NCBI GenBank assembly: GCA_023014485.1
Contig: JAJOZX010002707.1
Location: 496,501-560,500 of the forward strand
Direction of reading: 5' to 3'
Length of the DNA stretch: 64,000 nucleotides
Source: Bathynomus jamesi
Taxonomy: Eukaryota; Arthropoda; Malacostraca; Isopoda; Cirolanidae
This document shows, in pieces, positions 45,333-56,167 of this stretch. Position numbers and translations under genes: made by a program. The number at the start of each line of letters is the position of its first letter. Position 1 is the first letter of the stretch. A model generated the notes under the pieces. That model saw nothing but the letters and a program-made list of their open reading frames with translations. It was not told the DNA's origin and searched no databases.

Positions 45333-46254
45333 GAAGATGGATATTTAATTTCTTGACGCAAAGAACACAAAGAGTGGTGGTAAACCGAGTTAAATCGGAA
45401 GTCTCGGAAGTCGTGAGCTCTGTCCCACAAGGGACAGTATTAGCTCCCTTGCTGTTCATAATAATGATTGCAGATATTGATGCAGATATTAAGGACAGTA
45501 TTGTATCATGCTTCGCAGATGACACACAGATACGTAAGGAAATATTGAACGAAGGTGACATAAGGAAATTACAAAACGACATTGAAACACTATTCCAGTG
45601 GGCAGAAGACAACACTATGAAGTTCAACGAAGAAAAACTCCAACTTCTAAGATATGGGAATAACAAGAGCTACTAAAAAAAGGGTACAAAACTATGCAAG
45701 CCAAACAGATAACAACAAATCCACAAGTCAGGGATCTGGGAGTAATAATGTCGTCGGATGCAGAATTCAGAGAGCAGTATAAAATCAAAATTACAACGGC
45801 TAGAAAAATAATGGGAATCATCGGGAGGAGCTTCCGCAGCAGAAAAGCGAACATCATGCTCAAATTATGGAAAAGTCTAGTCCTACCAATAAGTGAATAT
45901 TGCTCAGTACTCACAAGCACATACAGAGAACGAGACATTGCGAACATTGAAGCTATACAAAGGACTTTCACGTCTAAGATAGAGGAAACGGAAGGTGAAG
46001 ACTACTGGTCTCGACTACAATCTCTGAAACTCTACTCTCTCGAAAGAAGGAGCGAGCGGTACACAATAATATACATATGGAAAATACTTGAGGGCTCTCT
46101 CCCTAACCTTAGAAAGGAAATAGAAACAAACTGGAATGAGAGAAGAGGCAGATTTTGTACGATCCCAGCTGCGATGGCTGGCTACAAGGGCAGGAGGAGA
46201 TCAGACAGCAATTCCCTCCTTCACCAAATTCCGCAAATGAGGCGGATGCTGTAG
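45310..46254 (+). pseudogene. LINE-E C-terminal RT and tail
   Basis: GITGKLRRWIFNFLTQRTQR, motif B VSSVPQGTVLAPLLFIIMI, motif C SCFADDTQI (catalytic DD present), NTMKFNEEKLQLLRYGNNKS Y-stop, frame change to TTNPQVRDLGVIMSSDAEFR, KIMGIIGRSFRSRKANIMLK, SLVLPISEYCSVLTSTYRER, EGEDYWSRLQSLKLYSLERR, YIWKILEGSLPNLRKEIETN, ending RRSDSNSLLHQIPQMRRML-stop. Copies of the end: 32137-33870 and 37560-37955. Confidence 0.9.
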
Positions 46255-46398
46255 CGGGGTCGACTGCAGGTCGATCCTGAACCGTGGTTCAAACTCACCT
46301 AATGTATGACCTAAAGTAACTATATATAGGGGATGAATTTCCCAATTAAACACGTGAAATGAATGAATGATCCAAATGCACAAGGCAAAAGAAAAATT

Positions 46399-46444
46399 AT
46401 TCCAAGTCCTTTCGTGTATTCAGAAGTAAACCTCGTCAGGGAAT
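46399..46444 (-). ncRNA. hammerhead-ribozyme-like motif
   Basis: Minus strand: AUUCC, CUGACGA, hairpin region GGUUUACUUCUGAAUACAC, GAAA, GGACUU, GGAAU. Stem I AUUCC/GGAAU is perfect; stem II has two mismatches. The flank is shared with 1309-1354 and 18190-18290. An inverted partial copy (GAATACAGGAAAGGCCTTGG AAUC side) follows at 46455-46480. Confidence 0.5.
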
Positions 46445-46511
46445 GTACTTCTGAATACAGGAAAGGCCTTGGAATCATTTTTCTTTTTCCTTGTGGATTT
46501 GTATCATATAT

Positions 46512-46550
<39 letters not shown>

Positions 46551-46553
<3 letters not shown>

Positions 46554-46702
46554 CGTAAAGAACGACGCTTGTATAGGAGAATATTCCCCGCAAGATGAGA
46601 GAGAGAGAACGAAACAAATGAAAAATGAGGTAACCACCCGGGAATCGAACCCTGGATCTTCCGATTGCCGGTCAGATATGATAACCATTACACCATGGGC
46701 CT
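46551..46702 (-). repeat. tRNA-derived SINE, copy 4
   Basis: Minus strand: GCCCATGGTGTAATGGTTAT (box A region), TCCAGGGTTCGATTCCCGGG (box B), CATTTGTTTCGTTC, TACAAGCGTCGTTCTTTACG. Confidence 0.85.
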
Positions 46703-46812
46703 CACTCAATCAAATGCTGTAATTCTTCTACATACGCGCAGAAACCAATGCCCCAAGGGGGCACCTCCCGCATGCCGTACATTATATACATTTAATCTGC
46801 AAACACGCAGTA

Positions 46813-46932
46813 TAATTAACGTAAAGAACGACGCTTGTATAGGCGATATTCTCTCTCTCTCATCTTGCGCTGAATATTCTCCTATACAAGCGTCGTTCTT
46901 TACGTTAATTATACTGCGTGTTTGCAGTTTAA

Positions 46933-46940
<8 letters not shown>
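46813..46940. repeat. SINE tail folded on itself
   Basis: ttaacgtaaagaacgacgct (46817-46836) is inverted at 46893-46912. The spacer has CT-rich and CATCTTGCGC sequence. Two SINE tails are joined head-to-head without heads. Confidence 0.8.
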
Positions 46941-46959
<19 letters not shown>

Positions 46960-46969
<10 letters not shown>

Positions 46970-47003
46970 CCCCTCCCGGAAAGAAATTCTTGCTACGCCC
47001 CTG
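46960..47003. mobile_element. isolated hAT-type terminus
   Basis: AAATTCTTGCTACGCCCCTG, inverse of a CAGGGGCGTAGC-type hAT end. No partner was found nearby. Confidence 0.4.
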
Positions 47004-47799
47004 CATTGTAGTGTTTTATTTATTAAACGGCCTATTTGGCCGATATATTAAGAGTGCAACAGGTAAATGAGTATCTGTCCAGCTTTACCAGCCGATTTTT
47101 CACTGACACAACCTTAAGAATTGACGAAATAACTTACCGGTTGGAGTTTATGTTTATTAAAATAACTAAATTATTGAAGGATTTCAAGCCTTTAACTTAA
47201 TTAATGAAGTTTATGTTTATTAAACTAACTAAATTATTTAAGGATGTCAAGCGTTTAGGGCAAGGGCGAACGTTAATACATAAACAACAACGAGAGAGAT
47301 ATTCTCGTAATTTGCGATTAACACTAAACTGACAAGATATACTTACAAAATTTTGAGAACCCCAAAAACCTGTGATCCTGACTGATCAAAATCTAGAATT
47401 CAACTCCTCGTCCTTGTAAATGGTTTTCCCCAACTTCTTTTCCCAAGGACAGCTCTTGTCCCCCATTCCCAACCAAAACACTCACAAAAAATATAAAAAC
47501 CGTTACATTCTCTGAGAAGTTACATTCAACAGATCTTAAATTTATCTTTCCAAAACGACTATATAAAGAAACACTATATTAATAATGTTCATTACAAACA
47601 TTTCTCTCGGTGCCATTTATTAAATTTATTACAAATCATTAAAGCATACATACATCTTACATACTACGTAATCTTTGCAAAATTATAGAAAACAACAAAA
47701 TGGCATCAACATCAAGAGCCTCGGAGTTCCCTGGGATGGGAACCATAAATCTCCCCACTTCTGGCTTTCCGCTGCCGATACCGGGAACGCAGACCCGGG
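47004..47799. other. no gene seen
   Basis: AT-rich; a ~50-bp direct repeat (gtttatgtttattaaa-taactaaattatt) at 47147-47180 and 47208-47243. Confidence 0.5.
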
Positions 47800-48965
47800 T
47801 AGCTGGGCTGGTTCTGCTACTGCCTATTCGAGATGTGTTGGGCTTCTGCCCGATTTACTTTTCATAAATTTCTGCAACATTCGTGGCCTTTTCTCAAATT
47901 TTTATTCTGTTGAAAACCACCTTTCCTCCTCTAAACCTCACCTTCTCTTCCTCATTGAAACTCAGGTGTCTGAGACGACTGACAACAACCCCTTTCTGTA
48001 CCCTCCTTCTTTCTCTATACTCAGTTTCATTCCAAAGGTGGATACCGCGCCTTTGTACGCAACGACCTAACTTGCTCTCGTATTCCCGAACTTGAGTCCT
48101 CCGAATTCTATACCCTCTGGCTCGGCTTACATACCTACCTCAAACTAAATACATCTGCGCTGTCAACCTTTCTTCTAATTCTACTGACTGTCCAAAACTC
48201 TTTGACTACTTCACTTCCAAAGTGGAATACATTCTATCCCACTCCCCTTTTGCTGAAATCTTCATTTTAGGAGATTTCATTGTTCACCACCACCTTTGGC
48301 TTGTCTCCTATTTCACTAACATCCATGGTGAACTAGCTTATAATTTTTCTATCCTGAATGACCTAGAGCAAACTGTACAGTACCCTATTCGTATGCCCGA
48401 TCACCTTGGAGATAAGTCCAACATTCTGGATTTATTTCTTACCACTCATCTTTCTTACTCTGTCAAATTTTTTTCCGTTGGGAAACTCCGACCACAATCT
48501 TATATCCGTTTCCTGTCCTTTCGCTCCAGTTCGGCCTTGGGACCTCCCAAGCGGAGACGCCTTTTCGCACTTTGGCGCTACTGATAAGAAGGCCCTTAGA
48601 CAGTACTTCTTTGATTTCCGATGGAATGATTACTGCTTCCGTAGCAGGAGCTCCTCCGAATGCGCTGGGCGCATCACGGAGGTGATTCTTTCGGGTATGA
48701 AGGCGTACAGTCCATATTTTACATTCCATACTTTACCTTCCTGCTGAAAGTCCGTTTTCATTCAGCCTATCCCAAAGAAGGGTGACACCTCTCAACCCTT
48801 CAACTATCGTCCAATTGCTTTGATTTCTTGCCTTTCTAAAGTGTTTGAATCTATCCTAAATAGTAACATTCTTAGAACTCTCTCTCCTGTCATCCACTCT
48901 TTTCCTTTTATTTATAAATGATCTATTAAGTCGTACTTCTTGTCCACTCCAGTGATTTGTCAACT
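47800..48965 (+). pseudogene. LINE-C 5' half: endonuclease and start of RT
   Basis: LLFINFCNIRGLFSNFYSVE, NHLSSSKPHLLFLIETQVSE (catalytic Glu), frameshifts, VEYILSHSPFAEIFILGDFI VHH (GDFN reads GDFI), LGDKSNILDLFLTTHLSYSV, SDHNLISVSCPFAPVRPWDL (catalytic SDH), RQYFFDFRWNDYCFRSRSSS ECAGRITEVILSGMKAY, then RT IQPIPKKGDTSQPFNYRPIA LISCLSKVFESILN near 48760-48870. A deletion then runs into LFINDLLSRTSCPLQ. Jockey/BS-type LINE; probably the same family as the 3' ends at 20.0 and 32.7 kb. Confidence 0.8.
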
Positions 48966-48977
48966 TACAATTGGGGC

Positions 48978-49023
48978 AGAGAGAGAGAGAGAGAGAGAGA
49001 TTTCACCGAATAGTGGAATAACA

Positions 49024-49083
<60 letters not shown>
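48978..49083. repeat. (GA)n and (AAT)n microsatellites
   Basis: (GA)n at 48978-49001, (AAT)n at 49024-49083. Confidence 0.95.
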
Positions 49084-49084
<1 letters not shown>

Positions 49085-49204
49085 GTTTCTTCCCTAAGTA
49101 ATCCGTATACGATATTTTGAGGTAAAAAGTATTGAAACAAAGACTCGAAATGAATAGAAAATATGATAATAAAAACCCACTCTAATAGACAGAGTTTATT
49201 TCCA

Positions 49205-49245
49205 CAAGTTTCGATGCCCACTGGCATCCTCTTCGGGTGGATACA
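49205..49245 (-). ncRNA. hammerhead-like hairpin, partly degenerate
   Basis: Minus strand: CCAC, CGAAGAG, perfect 6-bp hairpin GAUGCC-agug-GGCAUC, GAAACUU, GUGG. Stem I CCAC/GUGG and GAAA are present; CUGANGA reads CCGAAGA. Confidence 0.4.
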
Positions 49246-49568
49246 GAAAAACGAATGAACCAAAAACAAAATGATACTTAATAAACTTGTTTACTATTAT
49301 CGAGTTTAGTATAACATCAACGTAAAATTTGATATAGAAATATAAAATTGATATAGGAATTATATATTGTAAAACATTATATCAATGTTGGGTGAAAAAT
49401 ATAAAATCATATATGCATTAGTCATAGATCTGAAATACGATAAAACTGGTAATTTATAAATTTTTATACGTATATCAAAATTATAAACAACGTGGCTTGA
49501 TTTATTTATTTCTTTTTGGTCATATATCCGTCTTAAGTTCGCAGCACGGATTTTTTCTTCGTTTAATC

Positions 49569-50007
49569 CAGGGATTCCCAAAGTGGTCAATATCGACCCC
49601 CTGTGGTCGATGGGATTGTGCGTGGGGTCGATAAAGATCTATGGGTCGATAGGGGGTCGATAAAGTTCTATGGGTCTAGGCTTAACATCGATGAGCGCGG
49701 TGACTTAAGGCTCAAACTCTCAAACCTACAGCCTAATGTTCATGTCCTTCTTAATGCCCATCAGGCCCATCCATCTCATTACAGAAGATTTAATTGTAAA
49801 AGTATTTAGCAGTTATTAATTTTCACTTAATTACTAATAATGGTAATTGTATAACTATAATGATTAATAAATATTGATTACATTTTGATGTTTCTTGACT
49901 TCATTTCATTTAAAATTATTTTAAATATTGAGAATTTGGGTTAGGGGTCGATGATAATTTTATAAGCTCATCAAGGGGTCGATAAGCTCAGAAGTTGGGA
50001 ACCCCTG
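49569..50007 (+). mobile_element. hAT element with perfect 8-bp TSD
   Basis: TIRs CAGGGATTCCCAAAGTGGTC and, inverted, CAGGGGTTCCCAACTTCTGA. TSD gtttaatc at 49561-49568 and 50008-50015. GGGGTCGATA words recur subterminally on both sides. Retains a short transposase end. Confidence 0.93.
49660..49809 (+). pseudogene. hAT transposase C-terminal tail
   Basis: RLNIDERGDLRLKLSNLQPN VHVLLNAHQAHPSHYRR, then a stop at 49807-49809. This fits the extreme C-terminus of ZBED5-type hAT transposases (RGDLRL-LS---P---L---HQ-HPSH). Only ~45 codons survive; the upstream part of the open frame is translated subterminal repeat. Marks this as an internally deleted copy of an autonomous hAT. Confidence 0.8.
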
Positions 50008-50015
50008 GTTTAATC

Positions 50016-51009
50016 TGTACTCTGTAGCTATGGGTAGAAGAACACACACACACACACACACAGAGAGTTTTGTGTGTGTGTGTGTGTGTGTTGTGTGTGC
50101 TTTAAGTTAAAATAACACGGTCAGTTTGTTCGCAGTCGTCCCAATTTACAGTAAATGGATCGACTGCCATAAAACACATTTGGTGTTTCGAACCGAATTA
50201 TTCGTTAGGAAGTATTAAAGCAAAGAAACTGTAAATCATAAGAAAATAAACTTTGAAAACTCAAATGTCTTTTGTCATTTAAAATCTCTCTGTAGCTCTT
50301 TGCATTCACATTTTGAACAGGAAATGTGTTATCTTTGTTTACCTAATAAAAAGGAAAACTATATATATATATATATATATATATTAAGCCTAACGAAAAC
50401 TAAGGATGTGCTTACTCCATTTTGATGGCAGCTATAATTACATACAATTATACAAAATCACTTGGATAATTATTTCGTATTCAAAAAGATTTTCAAATTA
50501 TAAGTATTTAAAACAGCAAATATAAAATTAACTCGTAAAACAGCTATTACATCTTCCCACAAATATAAATGTTTACAAAATTTATTTCAGTGTATTGGAT
50601 TAAAAAAAAAAAGCTTTTTTGCGTTACTAAATATAAAATACTCAATTCTCCCCAAAAAACCGAAAGAGAAAGTTCTCAAAAATCCGATGTTTATTCGGCG
50701 AAAAATATTTTTATAGACTATTTTTGTTTACGAGGAATGGTGCGACCTCGCGACTCCTCAAAATTTAACCAATGGGTAAACTTTATCCGAACCCTGTAAA
50801 GAGCAATGGACTAATTGCGTAAGCTTCGGCCAATTACTGTTGAGTGATAACTGTTATATAAAAAAATTAATAGCAGGACTTCAGTGTAAGGAGGCTTTAC
50901 GAGATTTTATTAGTGAATTCGTTTGTTTTTGCGAGCCAATCGAAGATTTTATGTCATTTACGTTGGTTTTATATTGTCATCGATACTGTAGTTAACATTT
51001 CTTAAGTAA

Positions 51010-51055
<46 letters not shown>

Positions 51056-51221
51056 AAATTATCAAACATTAAGGTCATTTTGTAAATTTACTATTGTTTT
51101 GGTTTCTATGCAAACTGACCGGAGAATTTGCAAAAAGACCGATTTCGCAAAAAAACCGTAACATACTGTATAGTATATATACACATATATACGTGTGGTG
51201 TGTGTGTGTGTGTGTGTGTGT

Positions 51222-51264
<43 letters not shown>

Positions 51265-51279
51265 TCAGGCTTGGCCTAC
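50016..51279. other. non-coding, microsatellite-bearing
   Basis: (CA)n/(TG)n palindromic pair at 50043-50100, (TA)n at 50361-50384, (TG)n(TA)n at 51010-51051, (TG)n(TA)n(GA)n at 51193-51265. No gene. Confidence 0.6.
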
Positions 51280-51660
51280 GCTAGGTTAGGTTAGGTTATT
51301 ACTGGTTAGGTTAGATTCATTCACGTTTTTGGTTTATCGTGAGAAATGTTAGTTTCTATCGAAAAATCGGTCATATATCCATCGGATCGACAAGATCATA
51401 TCATCGACATTCTAAAAAACTAACATAACCCTAATCCAGCTTAACCTAACCTATACTAAAACAGCCTAACCTAAAACCTACCCGAACCTAATCTAACCTA
51501 ACCTAACCCACAATATATTTGTCGGTAGAATGTCAAGTCGATCAGAGGTTGTTAGTCCAGAAAAAACGGACTTATACCCATTTCGTCGACAAGACCAAAC
51601 ACTCGACACTTTAAAAAAATTAACTTAACTTGATCTAACTTAACCCCTAATTAAAAAAAT
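51280..51660. repeat. degenerate TTAGG-like repeats, copies 2 and 3 (inverted)
   Basis: ctaggttaggttaggttatt at 51280; CCTAATCTAACCTAACCTAA at 51487-51507; flank GTAGAATGTCAAGTCGATCA (51529-51548) is the inverse of the flank at 29447. A further partial copy with GTCGACAAGACCAAACACTC at 51585. Confidence 0.75.
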
Positions 51661-51689
51661 TTAAAGACAACTCGCAAAATAACTTAATT

Positions 51690-53890
51690 ATAGGTTTAGT
51701 ATATAGGCCTTCCTCTCAAACTGTCGATAACAATAATAGACTTCAAGAACAAATTTTTGATGTAAGTAGCGAACATGATGCAATAATTATGGGAGATCTT
51801 AATTTACCTTCCAGGGATTGGGGTGGTCCTTTACAGTCTGATGCCGGTTGTCAATTGTACGAGAGTTTGCTCGAAAGTTCACTTTTTTCAAATGGTCAAG
51901 GATCCCACGAGAAATCTCAGTAAGATATCGTTAATTGATAAAATCTCTGTTGGAGACTACTTCTCCACCAGTGATTACAGGCAAATAACATTTGAAATTA
52001 ATGTTCATAATTTGAATAGTTTGGAATCAATTTTGGATTTTTAAAAGAGCTAAATTTCATGACATGAAACTGAAACTTTCCAGCCATAATTGGAATGAGG
52101 CTTTATCGTTAGATGATATTAATGGTGCATACAATTTCTTTCGTAATTATTTTAAATGTTTAAGATCCACTAATATTCCATTAAAAGTAAAAGGAGATTG
52201 GCGAACTCTGTTGAACTTAAATGGTGGAGTGCTAAAAGTAAAAGTAGTTTAACGTTAAAAAGGAACGCGTATTTCAAACTTAAAGAAACAAATAATTTGT
52301 CCGATGAAAATGCTTCCAAGTTATTGAAAAAGCGAAACAAAACACTTATTAGAAGAAGTAAACGCAACTATGAGCTATATAGAATGAACCAAATTAAATT
52401 GAATCTGAAGGAATTCTATAATTATGTCACTCATAGGCGAAAACAACGAACAAATTTACGATGACTTACAGTAAATGACGGAAGTTTTAAATAAGTTAGT
52501 TATTCTCTTCGAACTTCACTAACGAAAATATGACAACATTCCCGTTTCCGTAATCATGCTGAGTGATGCTCATTTCAACGTTTAAAGCTTCACGATTTTA
52601 CCATTAGTGAAATTGAAGTACTCTCAACTATAGGTAAAGACTAAAGTTAATTCCAAAAAAATCCAGGTCCAGATAAGAGCTACCCTTGGGTACTTAAAGA
52701 ATGAACCCCGCAATAGTCTATCCTTTTACATAATTAATCTATAATAATAATAAAAGGACATGTGTGTGTGTGTGTGTGTGTGTGTTCCAGCCATAACCAA
52801 AATGGAAGCAGTTACAAACATGAAACTTCACACACATATTGATTAGGTCCCGAGGTTGTGCACCTGGGTGTTAATAAATTAAATAATTAAAATTACTGGG
52901 TTCGAAGGCCCCAGCACCGCGATTAAACTACAGAAAAGAATGCAGCCGTGAAAATTTTGAGCTTCACATTGTGTCAAGATTTCTGAATCTTAAGATTTTT
53001 ATGACTATAGTTTTACTGACCAAATAATTGAACCCCCCCCCCCCCAATTACTATCGGTTCAATTATTTGGTTACCGTACAAACATGAAACTTCACACACA
53101 TACTAATTAGGTCCCGAGGTTGTGCACCTGGGTGTTAATAAATTAAATAATTAATTTAAAAAAATTAAATGACGTCATGAAGATCATTACGTCATTACGT
53201 ATATATCGAAACCTATGGTAAAATTATTGAATACCCGGTTAGGTTAAGTGAATGTCCGGTTAGGTTAATTTATGCCTTTGATGATTGGTTAGGTTAAGTC
53301 GTGATATTTTTGTTAGTTTTAACGAAAATATCACGACTTAACCTAACCAATCGTCAAAGGCATACAACTAACCTAACCGAGCATTCAATTAACCTACCCT
53401 GGCATTCAATTAATCTAATCTGGCATTCAGTTGACCTAACCTGGCATTTAATTAACCTAACCGGGCATCCAGTTTACCTAACCGGGCATATATATATATT
53501 ATATATAGCGTTCACCATCCACCCCGGCAACTCCGGGTCGCTCCGCTAGTTAATAATAAATCGTTACAGTCTGGAGAAATTCTGTTCGGTTGGAAACTTG
53601 CAAACATTACTCCAATATTTAAAAAAAAAAGGGACAAATCGCTTCCTTCAGGGAAATTATCGTCCCATCAACCTGACTTCAGTAGTTGTTAAGCTTATGG
53701 AGACGATCGTTCGGGACAAAATAAAAAATTAATTAAAGATTCTCAACACGGCTTTCTACGTAATCGTTCTTGTCTTACTATGATAATTTGCTCGATTTCT
53801 CTAACGATATTGTAAATATATATGACGAGAGTAAAATAGCAGATATTATATATTGCGATTTTCAAAAGACGTTTGATGAAGACATTTGAT
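51690..53890 (+). pseudogene. LINE-G endonuclease and RT fragments, split by a Helitron
   Basis: Endonuclease: LVYRPSSQTVDNNN, SEHDAIIMGDLNLPSRDWGG (GD-N motif), ISVGDYFSTSDYRQITFEIN (SDH reads SDY). Linker: KLKLSSHNWNEALSLDDING, NSVELKWWSAKSKSSLTLKR, SKRNYELYRMNQIKLNLKEF. RT: NPGPDKSYPWVLKE (52660-52705), Helitron insertion, then WKLANITPIFKK, NYRPINLTSVVVKLMETIVR DKI, SQHGFLRNRSCLTM, and IYCDFQKTFDE (motif A, KAFD read as KTFD). Ends soon after at ~53890 against a TTAGG-like repeat. Multiple frameshifts and stops. Confidence 0.8.
52738..53549 (+). mobile_element. non-autonomous Helitron
   Basis: 5' end TCTATAATAATAATAAAAGG, 3' end ...CCCCGGCAACTCCGGGTCGC TCCGCTAG: a GC-rich hairpin (CCCGGcaaCTCCGGG) followed by CTAG. 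Inserted between A (52737) and T (53550) without TSD, as Helitrons do. Interior: a direct repeat (aaacatgaaacttcacacac... ggttgtgcacctgggtg) at 52818-52890 and 53089-53150, a foldback sharing the 8.2-kb core (53284-53352), and tandem CATTCAATTAACCTAACC-like units (53380-53490). No Rep/helicase. Confidence 0.88.
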
Positions 53891-53961
53891 AAAACTCTTG
53901 CCTTTGAGAAAAATGTCTCGCCATCTCGAGAATTTGTCCCTTCTGTCAAATCGGAATTACG

Positions 53962-54115
53962 ACATCTGATCGAATTGACATTCTATCGACACGTATATTG
54001 TGGTTTAGATTAAGTTAGGTTAAGTTAGGTTATCATAGATTAGATTACACTAGATTAGGTTAGGTTAAGTTAGTTTTTTAAAGTATCGATGTTATGGTAT
54101 TGTCGATTCGCTAGG
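53962..54115 (+). repeat. degenerate TTAGG-like repeat, copy 4
   Basis: GATCGAATTGACATTCTATC GACAC, GGTTAG-like units, ending TTAGTTTTTTAAAG and ATTGTCGATTCGCTAGGG. Collinear with 29445-29590. Confidence 0.75.
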
Positions 54116-54629
54116 GAGAGATCCGGTCAAAAATTTTGCCTAACAAAACACCCCAGTTACAAATTTTGGTGTTGAAGTGGTGAAGAGCAAAACATGAGCC
54201 AACATTAATATACCATTCTAATTTCCATAGTTTAATAAGCATACGAGTAATTATTACATTTAACTGAAATGTAATAATTTCGCTCAATTCCTGTCGGCCT
54301 GTCGGCTGTCGGGTCATCCGTTGTAATGGTTTACTACGTGTGGGCTTCAATTCCTTCATAAATCTAATTACAAGAATGATTTGAAAGCGTGCCAAGTACT
54401 TCATGTGGAACTACTTATATCCAAGTGCCACCTATTAAATTTAATAAGTATAACGCGTTGGTTATATTATTATTAAATTTAAGCAATAGAAAAATGCACT
54501 GAAAGAATGAGAATATTATGAAATATAAATATTATGATAAAAAGAACGAACTTTTCAGTGCTTATTCTCCTTATACACATTTTTTCTGGCAAGTTGCTAT
54601 GTAAACAGTAAATAATTTCAACTCAGCTT
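54116..54629. other. no gene seen
   Basis: AT-rich, unassigned. Confidence 0.5.
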
Positions 54630-54630
54630 G

Positions 54631-54952
<322 letters not shown>

Positions 54953-54966
54953 TATATATACACACA

Positions 54967-55637
54967 CAGAGTGTTTCTAAAGTAACCATCTATTTTGGTG
55001 AAATAGGGGGATTTTAAACAATTGTTATATTGGCATAATGGTATGTGCATTGTTATACAAAATTCAGGTATTTATAATATTTCAATTGCTTTACACGATT
55101 TTTTGTTAATTACTTTATTTTATTTTCAGACCCATATCACTGATGATGAATGTGCAAGAACGGGTTTATGTAGTAACATGCAGGATAAAAGGCATGAAGT
55201 GCAATGAAATTAGAGAAAAGTTTGAGAGAAGGTTTCGTAAAACAGGCCCTAGAGACCAGGCTATTCGCGAATTAGTAAACAAATTTATGAGGACTGGATC
55301 TGTGCATGACGAGCGTAGATCTGGACGGCCAAGAAGATCTCACGAAAGAATCGAATCTGTTAAAGAAGCATTCGAAGAGGATCCCAATTATCGATTCGGA
55401 GGGCATCCCACAGATTAGAAATTCCACAAACAACGGTTTACAGAATTCTACGTTATGATTTAAAGAAAAAGCCATACCACATTCAAGTGTTCCACAACTT
55501 ACAAGAAGATTATCCACGAAGAGCAACAATGTGTGCCGAGCTTACAAATATATATATATATATATATTTTCATGTTTTAAAGGTGTTTTTTTATAATTCA
55601 TATTATTTCGCAAAATAGATGGTTACTTTAGAAAACC

Positions 55638-55640
<3 letters not shown>
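54967..55640 (+). mobile_element. deleted DD41D-type mariner, copy 3 of the 27-kb family
   Basis: Ends CAGAGTGTTTCTAAAGTAAC and, inverted, CAGGGTTTTCTAAAGTAACC, continuing ATCTATTTTG. TA tract on the right. 674 bp. Confidence 0.85.
55143..55545 (+). pseudogene. mariner-type transposase N-terminal half
   Basis: MMNVQERVYVVTCRIKGMKC NEIREKFERRFRKTGPRDQA, LVNKFMRTGSVHDERRSGRP, RIESVKEAFEEDPN, frameshift at ~55395, SIRRASHRLEIPQTTVYRIL, KKKPYHIQVFHNLQEDYPRR ATMCAELTN, then a TA tract. The helix-turn-helix region is complete; all catalytic Asp are missing. Intact where 27123-28163 has its nonsense codon. Confidence 0.85.
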
Positions 55641-55684
<44 letters not shown>

Positions 55685-55685
<1 letters not shown>

Positions 55686-55844
55686 ATATTTAGGAGAAAT
55701 CCAATGACAAGGAGGAATGTAAATGCCATGAAAAGTCTTCTTTAATGCGCAACGTTTCGAGCAATACGCTCATCATCAGGCGCATTAAAGAAGACTTTTC
55801 ATGGCATTTACATTCCTCCTTGTCATTGATTTCTCCTAAATATT
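55685..55844 (-). ncRNA. hammerhead-ribozyme-like core inside a 66-bp stem
   Basis: Arms 55685-55750 and 55780-55844 are inverted repeats differing by one base. The 29-nt loop, minus strand, reads CUGAUGA, U, stem II GAGC-guauu-GCUC, GAAA, CGUU. It fits a type I hammerhead: CUGANGA core, GAAA, minimal stem III A-C/G-U, cleavage after GUU, and stem I formed by the long arms (GCGC...GCGC). Such minimal-stem-III forms are typical of Penelope-like elements and may act as dimers. Confidence 0.65.
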
Positions 55845-56167
55845 AAATTGAAGCTTTGTAGAAGCAAACCGCATGACTATATATATATATATATATATAA
55901 ACATTGAAACAAACTGAAAAGTTTATTTGATGAAGAAAGCAAAATAACGTCCATCATAAATCAAGTAATAATCAAAGCTAAAAAAAAAAGACGAACTGAA
56001 AATAACTGAAAATAATAGACATAATGAAACAAATGATAATAAAAATAATAATAAAACTTTAAAAGTAAAATTAAGACTATAAAACTAAATTAAAAAAGAA
56101 GTAATGAAAATACCAATATCGGTGTTAAGTAGAGCTGGAGGCAAACATTTTCATTTATCGTCTAGAC
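55845..56167. other. no gene seen
   Basis: AT-rich, with a (TA)n tract at 55879-55899. Confidence 0.5.

Larger units (their letters stand above)
43287..46262 (+). mobile_element. LINE-E, longest copy (endonuclease + RT)
   Basis: About 3 kb plus-strand LINE containing, in order, AP-endonuclease, linker, RT and C-terminal tail, with several frameshifts. The 5' end abuts a TA array. The 3' end has GACTGCAGGTCGATCCTGAA CCGTGG, as in the 33.8-kb copy. Confidence 0.9.

Noticed and set aside
47675..47800. Start of a host protein (MQNYRKQQNGINIKSLGVPW)
   Set aside because: The frame runs directly into the LINE-C endonuclease and is more simply part of its 5' region or fortuitous.
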